Shown: positions 1 to 8,203 of the stretch, piece after piece
Layout: each line of letters starts with the position of its first letter
Position numbering within the stretch: the stretch's first letter is position 1
DNA from: Paludibacterium purpuratum
GTDB lineage: Bacteria; Pseudomonadota; Gammaproteobacteria; Burkholderiales; Chromobacteriaceae
Direction of reading: 5' to 3'
Length of the DNA stretch: 64,000 bases
Assembly (NCBI RefSeq): GCF_004363805.1
Contig: NZ_SNZP01000003.1
Coordinates: 124,001-188,000 of the forward strand
Position numbers and translations under genes: made by a program
Notes under the pieces: generated by a model
Told to the model about the DNA's origin: nothing
The model's input: only the letters and a program-made list of their open reading frames with translations
Database searches by the model: none

Positions 1-2
1 CG

Positions 3-947
3 ACGCACTTCACCAGCAACCCGGACACCGCAGGCAGCAACACTTTTCAGCATTCCGATATGACGCCTGAACAGGCGCAGGAGGCTGCGGTCAAGGAATT
101 CGACGAATACGTCGCTTTGCTGCGCGAAGCCGGCGTCGACGTCATGGTGATTCAGGATCGCCAAGTTCCGCACACGCCGGATTCGATCTTCCCGAATAAC
201 TGGATTACCACCCACGACGACGGCACGGTGATTCTGTATCCGATGGAAGCGCTCAATCGCCGGCTGGAGCGTCGCCGCGACATTCTGGAGTGCATCGGTG
301 AGCGTTTCGACATTTCCTCGTTGATGGACTTCAGCTCCTACGAGTCGAAGGAATACTTCCTGGAAGGCACCGGCTCGATGGTGCTGGATCGCGACAATCA
401 GATCGCTTATGTCTGCCGCTCGTCGCGCAGCCATGAAATGGTCGAAGGCGCCTTCGCCAAGGTGATGGGTTATAGCACCGTGTGGTTCACCGCGGTCGAC
501 AAGCACAACATGCCGATCTACCACACCAACGTGATGATGCACGTCGGCGACAAGATGGCCGTGGTCTGCCTGGAGTCGATCCTCAGCCCGTACGAACGCA
601 AGGCCGTGGTGCAGTCGCTGGAAAAGAGCGGCAAGGAAATCGTCGATATCACGCTGGATCAGGTCGAGCACTTCGCCGGCAACTGTATCGAACTGAAAGG
701 CCACAAGGATCAACCGATCCTGGCGCTGTCGCGTCAGGCCTGGGGTTCGTTGAGCAAGAGCCAGCAAGAGCAGATTCTGAAGTATGTCACCCCGGTACAA
801 GCGCCGGTCGAAACCATCGAGCGTCTCGGTGGCGGCGGTGCCCGCTGCATGGTGGCGGAGATCCATCTGCCGCTGCGCACGCCGAGCCAGGCGATCGTGT
901 TGCCGGAAGAGCATACCCGTCAGGACGACTCGCCGTACCTGGCCTGA
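3..947 (+). CDS. ctlX: Citrulline/arginine-deiminase-family hydrolase CtlX (5' partial)
   Basis: The reading frame is open to the left edge and the first visible residues (HFTSNPDTAGSNTFQ) match the conserved N-terminal stretch of CtlX-type amidinotransferase-fold proteins, so only a few residues are missing; 314 are visible. Seen motifs: NNWITTH near residue 67, EGTGSMV, YHTNVMM (catalytic His region), FAGNCIEL, and the C-terminal GGGGARCMVAEI with the probable nucleophilic Cys. The family hydrolyses citrulline or related guanidino/ureido substrates, giving ornithine. The next gene, convergent, is a PotE-type ornithine antiporter, which fits an ornithine theme. A shared bidirectional terminator separates them. 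The family assignment is strong; the exact substrate is inferred. Confidence 0.85.
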   Translation, partial: THFTSNPDTAGSNTFQHSDMTPEQAQEAAVKEFDEYVALLREAGVDVMVIQDRQVPHTPDSIFPNNWITTHDDGTVILYPMEALNRRLERRRDILECIGERFDISSLMDFSSYESKEYFLEGTGSMVLDRDNQIAYVCRSSRSHEMVEGAFAKVMGYSTVWFTAVDKHNMPIYHTNVMMHVGDKMAVVCLESILSPYERKAVVQSLEKSGKEIVDITLDQVEHFAGNCIELKGHKDQPILALSRQAWGSLSKSQQEQILKYVTPVQAPVETIERLGGGGARCMVAEIHLPLRTPSQAIVLPEEHTRQDDSPYLA

Positions 948-974
948 TCCGCGCGGACAGGGAGAGAAAACAGC

Positions 975-1006
975 AACCGCCGGCACGGGAAACCGTGCCG
1001 GCGGTT
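975..1006. terminator. Bidirectional Rho-independent terminator between ctlX and potE
   Basis: A perfect 14-bp inverted repeat (975-988 with 993-1006) encloses a GAAA tetraloop. On the plus strand it runs into TTTGCTTTA; on the minus strand it is followed by TTGCTGTTTT. The position between two convergent genes fits a terminator used from both sides. Confidence 0.93.
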
Positions 1007-1010
1007 TGCT

Positions 1011-2372
1011 TTATGGCATATCGCTTAGTGGGCGGCGTCGGTCACCGGCGTCGGTCACCGGCGACGGGAACCGGTCGGCGCGCAGACCGTACAAGATATA
1101 ACCCGCCAACATCACGATCGCACCCCAGAACACCGCATCGGTGCCAGAGGCGTAAATGCCGTACAGGCTATAAATCAACGCGACCATCACGATGATCATG
1201 TTGCGGACATAAGTGGCTTGGGCCACGCCATGCTTCTTCATGATGGCCGACAAGGCGGTCAGCGACAGGATGTAGGGCACGACGTTGGTGAACACCGCCA
1301 GATTGACCAGGGTGTTGAATTGCTGATTCAGACTAGGCGAAATGGTCATCAGCGAAATCAGCGTTTGGGCGACGGTAACGATCACCATGCCCTTGACCGG
1401 CGCATCCTTGCTGTTCACCGCACTGAATACCTTGGCGAACATGCCGTGATCGGCTGCGGCCTTGGAGACTTGGGCGATGGTGAATTGCCAGCCCAACAGC
1501 GAACCGGTGCAGGCGACGACCGCCAACAGGCTGACCAGGCTACCGAGTGCCGGCGAGAACAGCATGCTAAAGGCCAGTCCGAACGGTGCCGACGAGTTGG
1601 CCAGTTCATGGTTGGGCACGATGCCTTGCATGGCGGCGGTCGACAGAATGTAGATGACCGCGGCAATGCCGGTGCCGGCCATGACGGCGATCGGCACATT
1701 CTTCTTGGGGTTCTCTACCGCGTCGGAATTGGCGCAGGCCGATTCCATGCCGAGGAATGCCCACAAGGTGAGCGCGATACTGGAGGAGATCGCTTCGCCG
1801 AACGGCTTGTGCTGCACGTTCCAGGCGCTGGCGAACAGATGCGGGTCAAACCAGAACCAACCAAAGAATGCCAGGGTCGCCACCGGGATGATCACCCCCC
1901 ACACCGTCACGCCGCTGATACGGCCGGTAATGCGCGCACCGCGGAAGTTGGCGATGGCGGTCAGCCACAACAGGGCGATGACGCCGATGCAGGTGTTGAC
2001 CGGCGCAGCCGACAGCCAGGGCACGAAGGGCGACAGGTAGCCGATGGCGGTGATGGCGATCGCCACGTTGGCAATGGCCAGCGACAGGTAGTAGGTGTAC
2101 GAGGCCATGAAGAAGGACGACTTGCCGTGTGCTTCTTCGGCGTAGGCCGACATGCCGCCCGAGCGGGAAACGAAGAATCCACACTGGGCGAAGGAGTAGG
2201 CCAGGGCCATCGAACCCAGCGCGGTGACGAGCCAGGACAGGAGCGAGATGGTGCCGACTTTGGCCAGGCTTGCGGGCAACATGATGATGCCCGAGCCCAT
2301 CATATTGACGGCCACGATGATGGTCAGGCCGACCACCCCCATTTTGGTGCTTTTGGCAGAACTGGATGACAT
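1011..2372 (-). CDS. potE: Putrescine-ornithine antiporter PotE (APC superfamily)
   Basis: A 453-aa inner-membrane amino-acid/polyamine antiporter with about 12 hydrophobic segments. It matches Escherichia coli PotE throughout: N-terminal VNMMGSGIIMLP (substrate-binding helix 1), GGMSAYAEEAHGK, TVWGVIIPV, LWAFLGMESACANSDAVENP, GSLLGWQFTIAQV and MTISPSLNQQFN. The frame stays open about 100 codons upstream, but homology begins at MSSSSAKSTKMGVV, so the start at 2372 was chosen; GGGATC lies 5-10 nt upstream as a weak Shine-Dalgarno. It probably exchanges ornithine for putrescine (or imports putrescine). A small Arg/His-rich ORF ends 13 nt before the start and may regulate it. Convergent with ctlX. 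Confidence 0.92.
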   Translation of the reverse strand: MSSSSAKSTKMGVVGLTIIVAVNMMGSGIIMLPASLAKVGTISLLSWLVTALGSMALAYSFAQCGFFVSRSGGMSAYAEEAHGKSSFFMASYTYYLSLAIANVAIAITAIGYLSPFVPWLSAAPVNTCIGVIALLWLTAIANFRGARITGRISGVTVWGVIIPVATLAFFGWFWFDPHLFASAWNVQHKPFGEAISSSIALTLWAFLGMESACANSDAVENPKKNVPIAVMAGTGIAAVIYILSTAAMQGIVPNHELANSSAPFGLAFSMLFSPALGSLVSLLAVVACTGSLLGWQFTIAQVSKAAADHGMFAKVFSAVNSKDAPVKGMVIVTVAQTLISLMTISPSLNQQFNTLVNLAVFTNVVPYILSLTALSAIMKKHGVAQATYVRNMIIVMVALIYSLYGIYASGTDAVFWGAIVMLAGYILYGLRADRFPSPVTDAGDRRRPLSDMP

Positions 2373-2385
2373 TGTAGATCCCGAA

Positions 2386-2475
2386 TCAGTATTTAAAAAA
2401 TTTGCGAGTACTTTGCAGCGTGCGCCACAAGGCGCGGGTATGACGAAGGTGGTGTGCCAATCGACGTCTCTCCAT
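2386..2475 (-). CDS. Small Arg/His-rich upstream ORF before potE (candidate leader peptide)
   Basis: A 29-codon ORF starts at 2475 and stops 13 nt before the potE start. It encodes 7 Arg (including AGA and CGA codons), 3 His and an aromatic tail ending KFFKY; the centre reads HHLRHTRALWRT. In enterobacteria the speF-potE operon is controlled by SpeFL, a 34-residue ornithine-sensing arrest peptide with a HIRRTTH core and a Phe-rich end. The composition, position and H-x-R-x-T pattern resemble SpeFL, but identity is low. There is no clear Shine-Dalgarno. An in-frame extension to an ATG at 2538 is possible. This is inference from position and composition only. Confidence 0.4.
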   Translation of the reverse strand: MERRRLAHHLRHTRALWRTLQSTRKFFKY

Positions 2476-3190
2476 GGCGGGTTGAAAAAGCCGAGGCCTA
2501 TCAATGACGTTGTCATTACGTGGGCGCAAGGCATCCATAGCGGCAGCCTGAGCTGCTGAAAAAAATCGAAATCCAGACAAACGCCGCGATAAAGGGCGGG
2601 CGCACGAATGGTGTGCCTGGCGGCACGCGTTTTGACCTGGTCGCGCCTGTGGCGCGAACCAGCAGAAATCACGTCATACAACCGAATCAGCGTGGGGTAG
2701 TCTGATGAGGCCGACAGCGGGATACGTATGCCGGGGGTTTATCCCGGGGATGACAAAACGATCGGACTCGCAGTAGGAGTCTAAAAAGGCGGCAGGGCCT
2801 GCGCGAAACAGGCGGTAAATCAATCGAATCTTTTATTCTATTTAATTGTTATATTCGAAAATGATTCTATAGTAATGGGCCGGCGGCAGGCAATGTAACG
2901 GGTTGATCCAAATCAACTCGGCACTGAGTTAGCCAATTTGGGTAATTGGTATGTTTTGCAAATTTCAATGCTATTGTCTTAATTTTTTTCGTGGCATCAG
3001 TATAGAAAATAAATCCAATTTATAGGCTGAATGAGATTTATTTTTGATTGTATTTGAGAATGATTGTCGATTTTGTGAAGAGAAAAATAATCATCCCATG
3101 ATCGGTAGTCTAATATTTACAAGTATTTGTTTGCTGAATATCATGTAGTCCTAGTTTGTCATATTTATTTATATTTTTCGGTAAATTCCC
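2476..3190. other. Non-coding, strongly AT-rich interval upstream of potE and the CDF gene
   Basis: No convincing gene is seen in this 715-bp gap between divergent genes. The first half has normal GC and contains AATGACGTTGTCATT (2505-2519, perfect 6-bp arms) and a small GC hairpin near 2640-2660. From about 2820 to 3190 the base composition drops to roughly 30 percent GC, quite unlike the flanks, and it holds Fur-like motifs. It probably combines promoters and operators for both neighbours. Confidence 0.5.
3056..3074. promoter_or_regulatory. Possible Fur-box-like site upstream of the CDF transporter
   Basis: The 19-mer GAGAATGATTGTCGATTTT agrees with the Fur consensus at 12 of 19 positions. 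A related motif (GAAAATGATTC) lies near 2858. It sits about 120 bp before a FieF-like metal efflux gene, where metal-responsive control would make sense. AT-rich DNA yields such matches by chance, so confidence is low. Confidence 0.25.
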
Positions 3191-4111
3191 ATGGGACAAG
3201 ATGTTCAGGCGCTTGCCGGCGTCGGCGAACTGTCGCGTCAGCAGGTCGCCTCGAAGAGCACGCTGGTCAGCGTGGCGACTAATATCGCGCTGACGGCGGG
3301 GCAAGTGATTGCCGGTTGGTTGTCAGACTCGCAGGGGCTGATTGCCGACGGCATTCATTCGCTGTCCGATCTGTTCGCCGATTTCGTAGTGTTGCTGGCC
3401 AACCGTCACAGCCAGAAAGAGGCCGACGACGACCATCATTACGGCCATCTGCGCTATGAGACTGCGGCGTCGCTGGTACTGGGGGTACTGCTGCTGGTGG
3501 TCGGCGTCGGCATGGTGATCAATGGCACGCGTAAGGCGCTCGACCCCAGCCTGATTGCGCAGGTGCACGGCATGGCGCTGTGGGTGGCGCTCAGCGCACT
3601 GGTCGCCAAGGAGTTGTTGTTCCGCTATATGCTGCGCGCGGCGCGTAAGGTCGGGTCTAGCATGCTGGAAGCCAATGCCTGGCATGCGCGCTCCGACGCG
3701 GCATCGTCGCTGGTTGTCGCTTTCGGCATCGGCGGCAATCTGTTGGGGTTTCATCTGCTCGACCCGCTGGCCGCGCTGGTGGTCGGTGTCATGGTCGGCA
3801 AGATGGGCTGGACGTTCTCCTGGAATGCGCTGCACGATCTGATGGACCGCGCCGCCAGCGACGAGCAGGTCGCCCGCCTGCACGAGTGCCTGCTGGCGAC
3901 GCCGGGCGTGCTGGGTCTGCACGATCTGCGCACCCGCATGATGGGCGATCACATCGTGGTCGACGTGCACTTGGAAGTCGACGGTGAGCAAACTGTCCGC
4001 CAAGGGCACGCCATCACGGTGGAAGCGCGACGCCGTGTTGTGGCCGCGTTGCCGGTGCTGTATGTGACGACCCACCTGGATCCGGCCGGCGACGAACACG
4101 ACGACGCGTAG
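3191..4111 (+). CDS. Cation diffusion facilitator family metal efflux transporter (FieF/MamB-like)
   Basis: A 306-aa CDF protein that would export divalent metal (Fe, Zn, Mn or Co) in exchange for protons across the inner membrane. Transmembrane helix 2 carries ADGIHSLSDLFAD, with acidic and His residues at the usual metal-site spacing; helix 5 carries HARSDAASSL, the second half-site. Six hydrophobic segments are followed from about residue 215 by the cytoplasmic CDF dimerisation domain (HDLRTRMMGDHIVVDVHLEVDG). Length is normal for the family (290-310). The start at 3191 has only a weak ribosome site. AT-rich upstream DNA with Fur-like motifs suggests metal control. The metal cannot be assigned from sequence. 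Confidence 0.9.
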   Translation: MGQDVQALAGVGELSRQQVASKSTLVSVATNIALTAGQVIAGWLSDSQGLIADGIHSLSDLFADFVVLLANRHSQKEADDDHHYGHLRYETAASLVLGVLLLVVGVGMVINGTRKALDPSLIAQVHGMALWVALSALVAKELLFRYMLRAARKVGSSMLEANAWHARSDAASSLVVAFGIGGNLLGFHLLDPLAALVVGVMVGKMGWTFSWNALHDLMDRAASDEQVARLHECLLATPGVLGLHDLRTRMMGDHIVVDVHLEVDGEQTVRQGHAITVEARRRVVAALPVLYVTTHLDPAGDEHDDA

Positions 4112-4140
4112 GGTGGTTCGCGCAAGCAACGCACCACCCT
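4110..4140. repeat. Small inverted repeat after the CDF gene
   Basis: AGGGTGG (4110-4116) and CCACCCT (4134-4140) form a 7-bp stem around a 17-nt spacer, overlapping the CDF stop codon. There is no T-run, so it is a weak terminator at best. The pattern resembles short dispersed palindromic repeats often seen between genes in beta- and gammaproteobacteria. Confidence 0.35.
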
Positions 4141-4162
4141 CCCGCGGCACGGCGAATCCATC

Positions 4163-5293
4163 CTATGCCGCGATGTCCACCTGGCTGATCCGTCCTGCCT
4201 GGCCGTCCTCGGTCAGGTAGACCCCGCTTCTTTTCACTTCGCCTTGCTCGCGGTTGCCGCCGTCGCGCAGGCTGAACGGCGTCGCGACGCTGGGCAGCAG
4301 GATGGCGCCGATGTGCAGCGACGACAGCGTCGCCAATTGGGCATTGCCTTTGGCGTCGACACCGGTCCAGACCTTGAGGTCGGCATAGGCGGCGTCGCTG
4401 CTGTCGATGACCCCATCGTGATTGCTGTCCAGCTGTGCCAGGTCGCCGAAACCATTGCCGCTTTGCGGGCCGAACAGCTGGCTGCCGTCGCTGACCTTGC
4501 CATCGTGCCGCTTATCCCAGACCAGCCAGCCGCCGCCCGAGACAAAGGGTAGCGATACTTGGCTACCGTTATTTTGCAGATCGAAAGACACACTGGCGCC
4601 ACTGAAGCGGCCATTGCCATCCGGCAGCGTAATCATCAACGGATCGACCGAACCGCTCGCGCCGACCTGGCGCGTGACGGTACTGGATGTCTGGTAGTCG
4701 CGCTGTAATCGGCTATCCAGCTGGAACGAAATAGTCTGCCCATCCGCCGTGGTGATGCTGCCGTTGGCACTGAAGTCCGTTTGTTCTTGTTCGCGGTATT
4801 GGCTGCTGGTCGTCTGGGTGCCGCTCTTGTCGGCCGCAGGCGCCGGTGTGCCGGCGGACGTGCTCGGCGCCGAGCTGCCGTCGTCCGGCACCAGTTTGCC
4901 GTTGTAGAGGGTGAAATGAATGCCGAGTACTTTTTCCAGGATTTGTTTGGCCAGGCTCAGTAGCGGCGGCAGATCCTGCTCGCTCAGCGGCTGAGCGGTG
5001 GCTGCCGGCTCGTTGGCGCTGACTGTGCGACCAGGCTTGGGCAGGTTGACGGCGCCGGTCTGCGATTCGGTTTGGCTGTGGCTGAGTGTCCGGGTGGCCG
5101 TATGCAGGGCGGCCTGCCCGGTGGCGCTATTCAGGTCGAGGGTGTCGGTAGCGGACTGCAGGTCGACCGTGTCGGTCTGCCGGTCGGTGGCCGCCGCGGT
5201 CGATGTCCTCGGCGTGAATTGTGTCCGGCTGCTTTGCTGTTGCCGAAGCAGATGGCTCGAACCCATGTCGAGCGTAAAAGAACGAATCTGCAT
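4163..5293 (-). CDS. Uncharacterised Ser/Thr/Gln-rich protein with EF-hand-like loop
   Basis: A 376-aa protein I cannot name. No signal peptide or membrane segment is visible. Residues 20-100 are low-complexity (S/T/Q/A). Residues about 105-125 form a predicted helix (LLSLAKQILEKVLGI). A middle segment reads NGSITTADGQTISFQLDS. The C-terminal third has WDKRHDGKVSDGSQLFGP followed by LDSNHDGVIDSSDAAYADL, an EF-hand/dockerin-type calcium loop in a context also common in RTX-type secreted proteins. It is paralogous to the upstream gene in helix, ADGQT-type and FSGASVSFD motifs. A 19-nt gap and GGAG ribosome site suggest co-transcription with that gene. Location (secreted by a signal-less route, or cytoplasmic) is unknown. 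Confidence 0.7.
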   Translation of the reverse strand: MQIRSFTLDMGSSHLLRQQQSSRTQFTPRTSTAAATDRQTDTVDLQSATDTLDLNSATGQAALHTATRTLSHSQTESQTGAVNLPKPGRTVSANEPAATAQPLSEQDLPPLLSLAKQILEKVLGIHFTLYNGKLVPDDGSSAPSTSAGTPAPAADKSGTQTTSSQYREQEQTDFSANGSITTADGQTISFQLDSRLQRDYQTSSTVTRQVGASGSVDPLMITLPDGNGRFSGASVSFDLQNNGSQVSLPFVSGGGWLVWDKRHDGKVSDGSQLFGPQSGNGFGDLAQLDSNHDGVIDSSDAAYADLKVWTGVDAKGNAQLATLSSLHIGAILLPSVATPFSLRDGGNREQGEVKRSGVYLTEDGQAGRISQVDIAA

Positions 5294-5312
5294 ACCACTA
5301 CTCCATCGATCA

Positions 5313-6437
5313 TTAGCCGGCGGCCGTCACCTGCTTGTTCTGAGCGGTTTGCGGTGTATCGCTGTCAGCCGAGGTTTGCGAACTTGGCGTGGCTGTGCCG
5401 TTCGCCTGGTGGCCGGCGCCATGCGCGTGACGGCCGTGCTTGCGATGCATGAGCGCGCTGACTTGCTGCTGTTGCGGCGTCTGCTTGTCGTCCGTCTTTT
5501 CCGGCGTCAGCTTCAGGGTGGCCAGTGCGCTGGTGATTGCCTGGCCGATGGTGGCCGCCGAGGTCGCAGCCGAATCGTCCGTCTTGGCCGCCTTGTCATC
5601 GCCCGTCGGATTGCTCTTCTGCAGATTCTGGCTATCGAAGTTGACGTTGGCGCCGCTAAACAGACCCGCTTGTTGACCAAGCTGCAGGCTTTGCGGCGCG
5701 GTGTTCTGACTGCTCGGGCCGAACACCCCCGACTGGCTGCTGGTAATCGACACACTGGCTTGCAGTTCGACTTGTAGCGAGAACTGGAAGGTCTGGCCGG
5801 ATGCGGTGGTAAGTTTACCGCTGGCGCTGAATTGATAACTTTCGCTTTCCTGTACCGACACCAGGCTCTGGTAGCTACCCGAGGCGCCATGGGCGGCGGC
5901 ATCCGATACCATGCCGTTCATGGCTGACTGATTTTGCGCCGACAGGTTGTTGAACAACGACATGGCGTCGTTCTCGACCGACTTGCCCATGGCGCCGAGC
6001 GCCGACAACAGGCTGTCCTGGTTGCCGCCGCTTTGGGCCGCGTGGCTGCCGTTGTCGCCCTGCAATGCCGACAGGATCGACGAAGTCAGTTGATCCAGCG
6101 GCGAGGAGGGGGCGTTTTGGCTGCCGCTGCTTTGGCCGGCTTTGTCCGCCGCGCTGGGATGCGAGGTGGCTGCCACGGTCGAAAGCGTCGTGCCGAGCAC
6201 CTGCTGCAGAATGTTCTCCATCATGCCGAGCAGCGAGGCCATCTGGTCGTTCTGCCCGTTGGCTCGGCCCATGGTCAATGCGCCGGGGCTCAGACTCACT
6301 TGGTCGGCGGGGGTGTTCGGTTTGCCCGTCGAAGTCGAGCCGTCGAGCGCTTGTAGCTGGAATTGCGTTTGCGCCATCAGCGTTTCGCTGAAGCCATAAG
6401 CCGCATCGCTGCGCTGAGTCTGGTTGGAAATCTGCAT
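5313..6437 (-). CDS. Uncharacterised Ser/Gln-rich protein, paralogue of the downstream gene
   Basis: A 374-aa protein without recognisable family. It shares an order of motifs with the next gene: N-terminal MQI start, helix LLGMMENILQQVLG (about 66-80), SGKLTTASGQTFQFSLQ (about 205-220) and FSGANVNFDSQN (about 265). It lacks the EF-hand-like C-terminus; instead the end is Gln/Thr-rich with a His-rich patch (HRKHGRHAHGAGH). No signal peptide or transmembrane helix. The start at 6437 has GGAG 8 nt upstream. The two genes form a minus-strand pair that looks like an old tandem duplication followed by divergence. Confidence 0.7.
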   Translation of the reverse strand: MQISNQTQRSDAAYGFSETLMAQTQFQLQALDGSTSTGKPNTPADQVSLSPGALTMGRANGQNDQMASLLGMMENILQQVLGTTLSTVAATSHPSAADKAGQSSGSQNAPSSPLDQLTSSILSALQGDNGSHAAQSGGNQDSLLSALGAMGKSVENDAMSLFNNLSAQNQSAMNGMVSDAAAHGASGSYQSLVSVQESESYQFSASGKLTTASGQTFQFSLQVELQASVSITSSQSGVFGPSSQNTAPQSLQLGQQAGLFSGANVNFDSQNLQKSNPTGDDKAAKTDDSAATSAATIGQAITSALATLKLTPEKTDDKQTPQQQQVSALMHRKHGRHAHGAGHQANGTATPSSQTSADSDTPQTAQNKQVTAAG

Positions 6438-6591
6438 GGCCGTACTCCGGGGGGACGTGACCTAAATATCGACCAGTCCGAGGCGAACTTGATGGTCCTT
6501 TTGGGCAGTAGGATACGATGGCCGATATGGAATTTGGTTGACAATGTCATGGAGTGTGCGTAAATGACGCGATTCCCCTCAGGAGACCGCC

Positions 6592-7227
6592 ATGCTTGTT
6601 GCTTCCGCCGCCCAGGCTCAAAGCCTGTTACGCGATACCGCTCATTTCCAGTGGATCGTGCTGCCGATGTTTCTGCTGGTGCTGTATGTCTATAACGAGC
6701 AGATCGCCGAGCGACGTTGGAGCGTGGTTCTGGGCGGCGTGGCGTTTTGGCTCATGGATTGGGTCAACGAAATCTGGAATGGCCTGCTGGCCCATTTTTC
6801 CGGCTTCGCGCCGGTATGGGGTACACCCAATGGCTCGTCCTCGCTGGTGTTGTTGATCGGATTGAATATCGAAATCTCGCTGATGTTCGCGGTCATGGGC
6901 CTGATGGCGGTGCGCATGCTGCCGCCGCGGCGCGACTTGGTGTTTCTCGGCATCAACAACCGCCTCTGGCTTGCACTCGCCAATTCGGCTTTGTGCGTGA
7001 TCGTAGAGTGCTGGTTGAACCATATCGGCGTGCTGACCTGGGAATGGCCCGCCTGGAATCTGCATGCGCCCTGGCTGATTTTCCTGGTCGGTTATCTGCC
7101 GTTCTTTCTGGTTGCCTACTGGGTACACGATATGCCGTCGATGGTACGCAAACTCAAAGTGGTGGCGGGCTTGGCCTCTGTTGTCGTGTTGTCGCTGCTG
7201 GTCTTCGGCAATCTAGGATGGATCTAG
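6592..7227 (+). CDS. Uncharacterised six-helix inner-membrane protein
   Basis: A 211-aa hydrophobic protein with about six membrane segments (roughly residues 18-35, 42-62, 80-105, 118-140, 155-175, 185-207). Notable conserved-looking motifs are [11 protein letters not shown] and [16 protein letters not shown], rich in Trp and acidic residues inside the membrane region. The ribosome site AGGAGACC sits 6 nt before the ATG. I do not recognise the family. It lies upstream of rlmF with a short gap and may be transcribed on its own. Confidence 0.75.
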   Translation: MLVASAAQAQSLLRDTAHFQWIVLPMFLLVLYVYNEQIAERRWSVVLGGVAFWLMDWVNEIWNGLLAHFSGFAPVWGTPNGSSSLVLLIGLNIEISLMFAVMGLMAVRMLPPRRDLVFLGINNRLWLALANSALCVIVECWLNHIGVLTWEWPAWNLHAPWLIFLVGYLPFFLVAYWVHDMPSMVRKLKVVAGLASVVVLSLLVFGNLGWI

Positions 7228-7246
7228 CCCCATTCTGTTAAAATGG

Positions 7247-7280
7247 CGCCCATTAAAGTCAAAGGATGCTTTCATGGGCG
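7247..7280 (+). promoter_or_regulatory. Inverted repeat that buries the rlmF start codon
   Basis: CGCCCAT (7247-7253) is perfectly complementary to ATGGGCG (7274-7280), which begins with the rlmF start codon. The 20-nt loop holds the Shine-Dalgarno AAAGGA. A -10-like TAAAAT lies at 7239-7244. In mRNA this hairpin would occlude the ATG and could limit translation. Confidence 0.35.
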
Positions 7281-8203
7281 ACAAATCCGCCGCAACCCTC
7301 CACCCGCGCAATCGCCATCAAGGGCGCTATGACCTGGATGCGCTGTGCGCGCTGCAGCCGGACTTGGCGCCGTTTGTCCATCCCAATCCAGTTGGCGAGG
7401 CAACGATCGATTTTGCCGATCCGCAGGCGGTGCGTTTGCTCAATGGCGCGCTATTGCGGCAGCAGTACGGTATTCAATTCTGGGATCTGCCGGAAGGCTA
7501 TCTGTGCCCGCCGATTCCCGGCCGTGCCGACTATTTGCATTACCTGGCCGACCTGTTGGCCAGCGATCGCGGCGGCGAGATTCCACGCGGCGGTTCGGTG
7601 CGGGTGCTGGATGTGGGGGTCGGCGCCAACTGCATCTATCCGCTGATCGGGCACGCAGAGTACGGCTGGCGTTTCGTCGGCAGCGATATCGACCCGCTGG
7701 CGGTGCAGACCGCCCGCGTCATCGTTCAGGCCAATCGGCTCGACAAGCAAATCGAGCTGCGCCAGCAGCCCGTTGCCCAAGCCATCTTTCATCATGTGCT
7801 GCATGCCGACGAACACTTCGACCTGACGCTGTGCAATCCGCCGTTTCATTCCTCGGCGGACGAGGCCCGCGCCGGTTCCGCGCGCAAATGGCGCAATCTG
7901 GGGCGTGCGCGTCCCGGCCAGCCGGTGCTGAATTTCGGCGGCCAGAGCAACGAGTTGTGGTGCCCGGGCGGCGAAATGGCTTTTCTGCGGCGTATGGTCG
8001 ACGAGAGCCGCGATATGGCCGAGCAGTGCGTCTGGTTCACGAGCCTGGTGTCGCGCGCCGAAACCATCACGGCCATGCGACCGTTCCTGAGCCAGGTCGG
8101 CGCTGTCGAGGTGCGCACCGTCGCCATGGCCCAGGGCCAGAAGCAAAGCCGTTTTCTCGCCTGGACCTTCCACTCGGCCGAGGCGCGCTCGGGCGGCGCC
8201 TAA
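7274..8203 (+). CDS. rlmF: 23S rRNA (adenine-1618-N6)-methyltransferase RlmF
   Basis: A 309-aa SAM-dependent methyltransferase that modifies A1618 of 23S rRNA. The N-terminal signature [16 protein letters not shown] and the stretch [21 protein letters not shown] are diagnostic for RlmF. The SAM site is [16 protein letters not shown] (about 116-131), the acidic loop [10 protein letters not shown], and the N6-adenine methylase catalytic motif is NPPF in LCNPPFHSS (about residue 190). Length is typical. The stop overlaps by 3 nt the stop of the convergent ClpP-like gene. Confidence 0.95.
   Translation: MGDKSAATLHPRNRHQGRYDLDALCALQPDLAPFVHPNPVGEATIDFADPQAVRLLNGALLRQQYGIQFWDLPEGYLCPPIPGRADYLHYLADLLASDRGGEIPRGGSVRVLDVGVGANCIYPLIGHAEYGWRFVGSDIDPLAVQTARVIVQANRLDKQIELRQQPVAQAIFHHVLHADEHFDLTLCNPPFHSSADEARAGSARKWRNLGRARPGQPVLNFGGQSNELWCPGGEMAFLRRMVDESRDMAEQCVWFTSLVSRAETITAMRPFLSQVGAVEVRTVAMAQGQKQSRFLAWTFHSAEARSGGA

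Noticed and set aside
1218-2369. Long open frame on the plus strand opposite potE
   Set aside because: Its product is low-complexity (G/D/Q/H/R), has no ribosome site and mirrors the codons of potE; it is an antisense shadow in GC-rich DNA.
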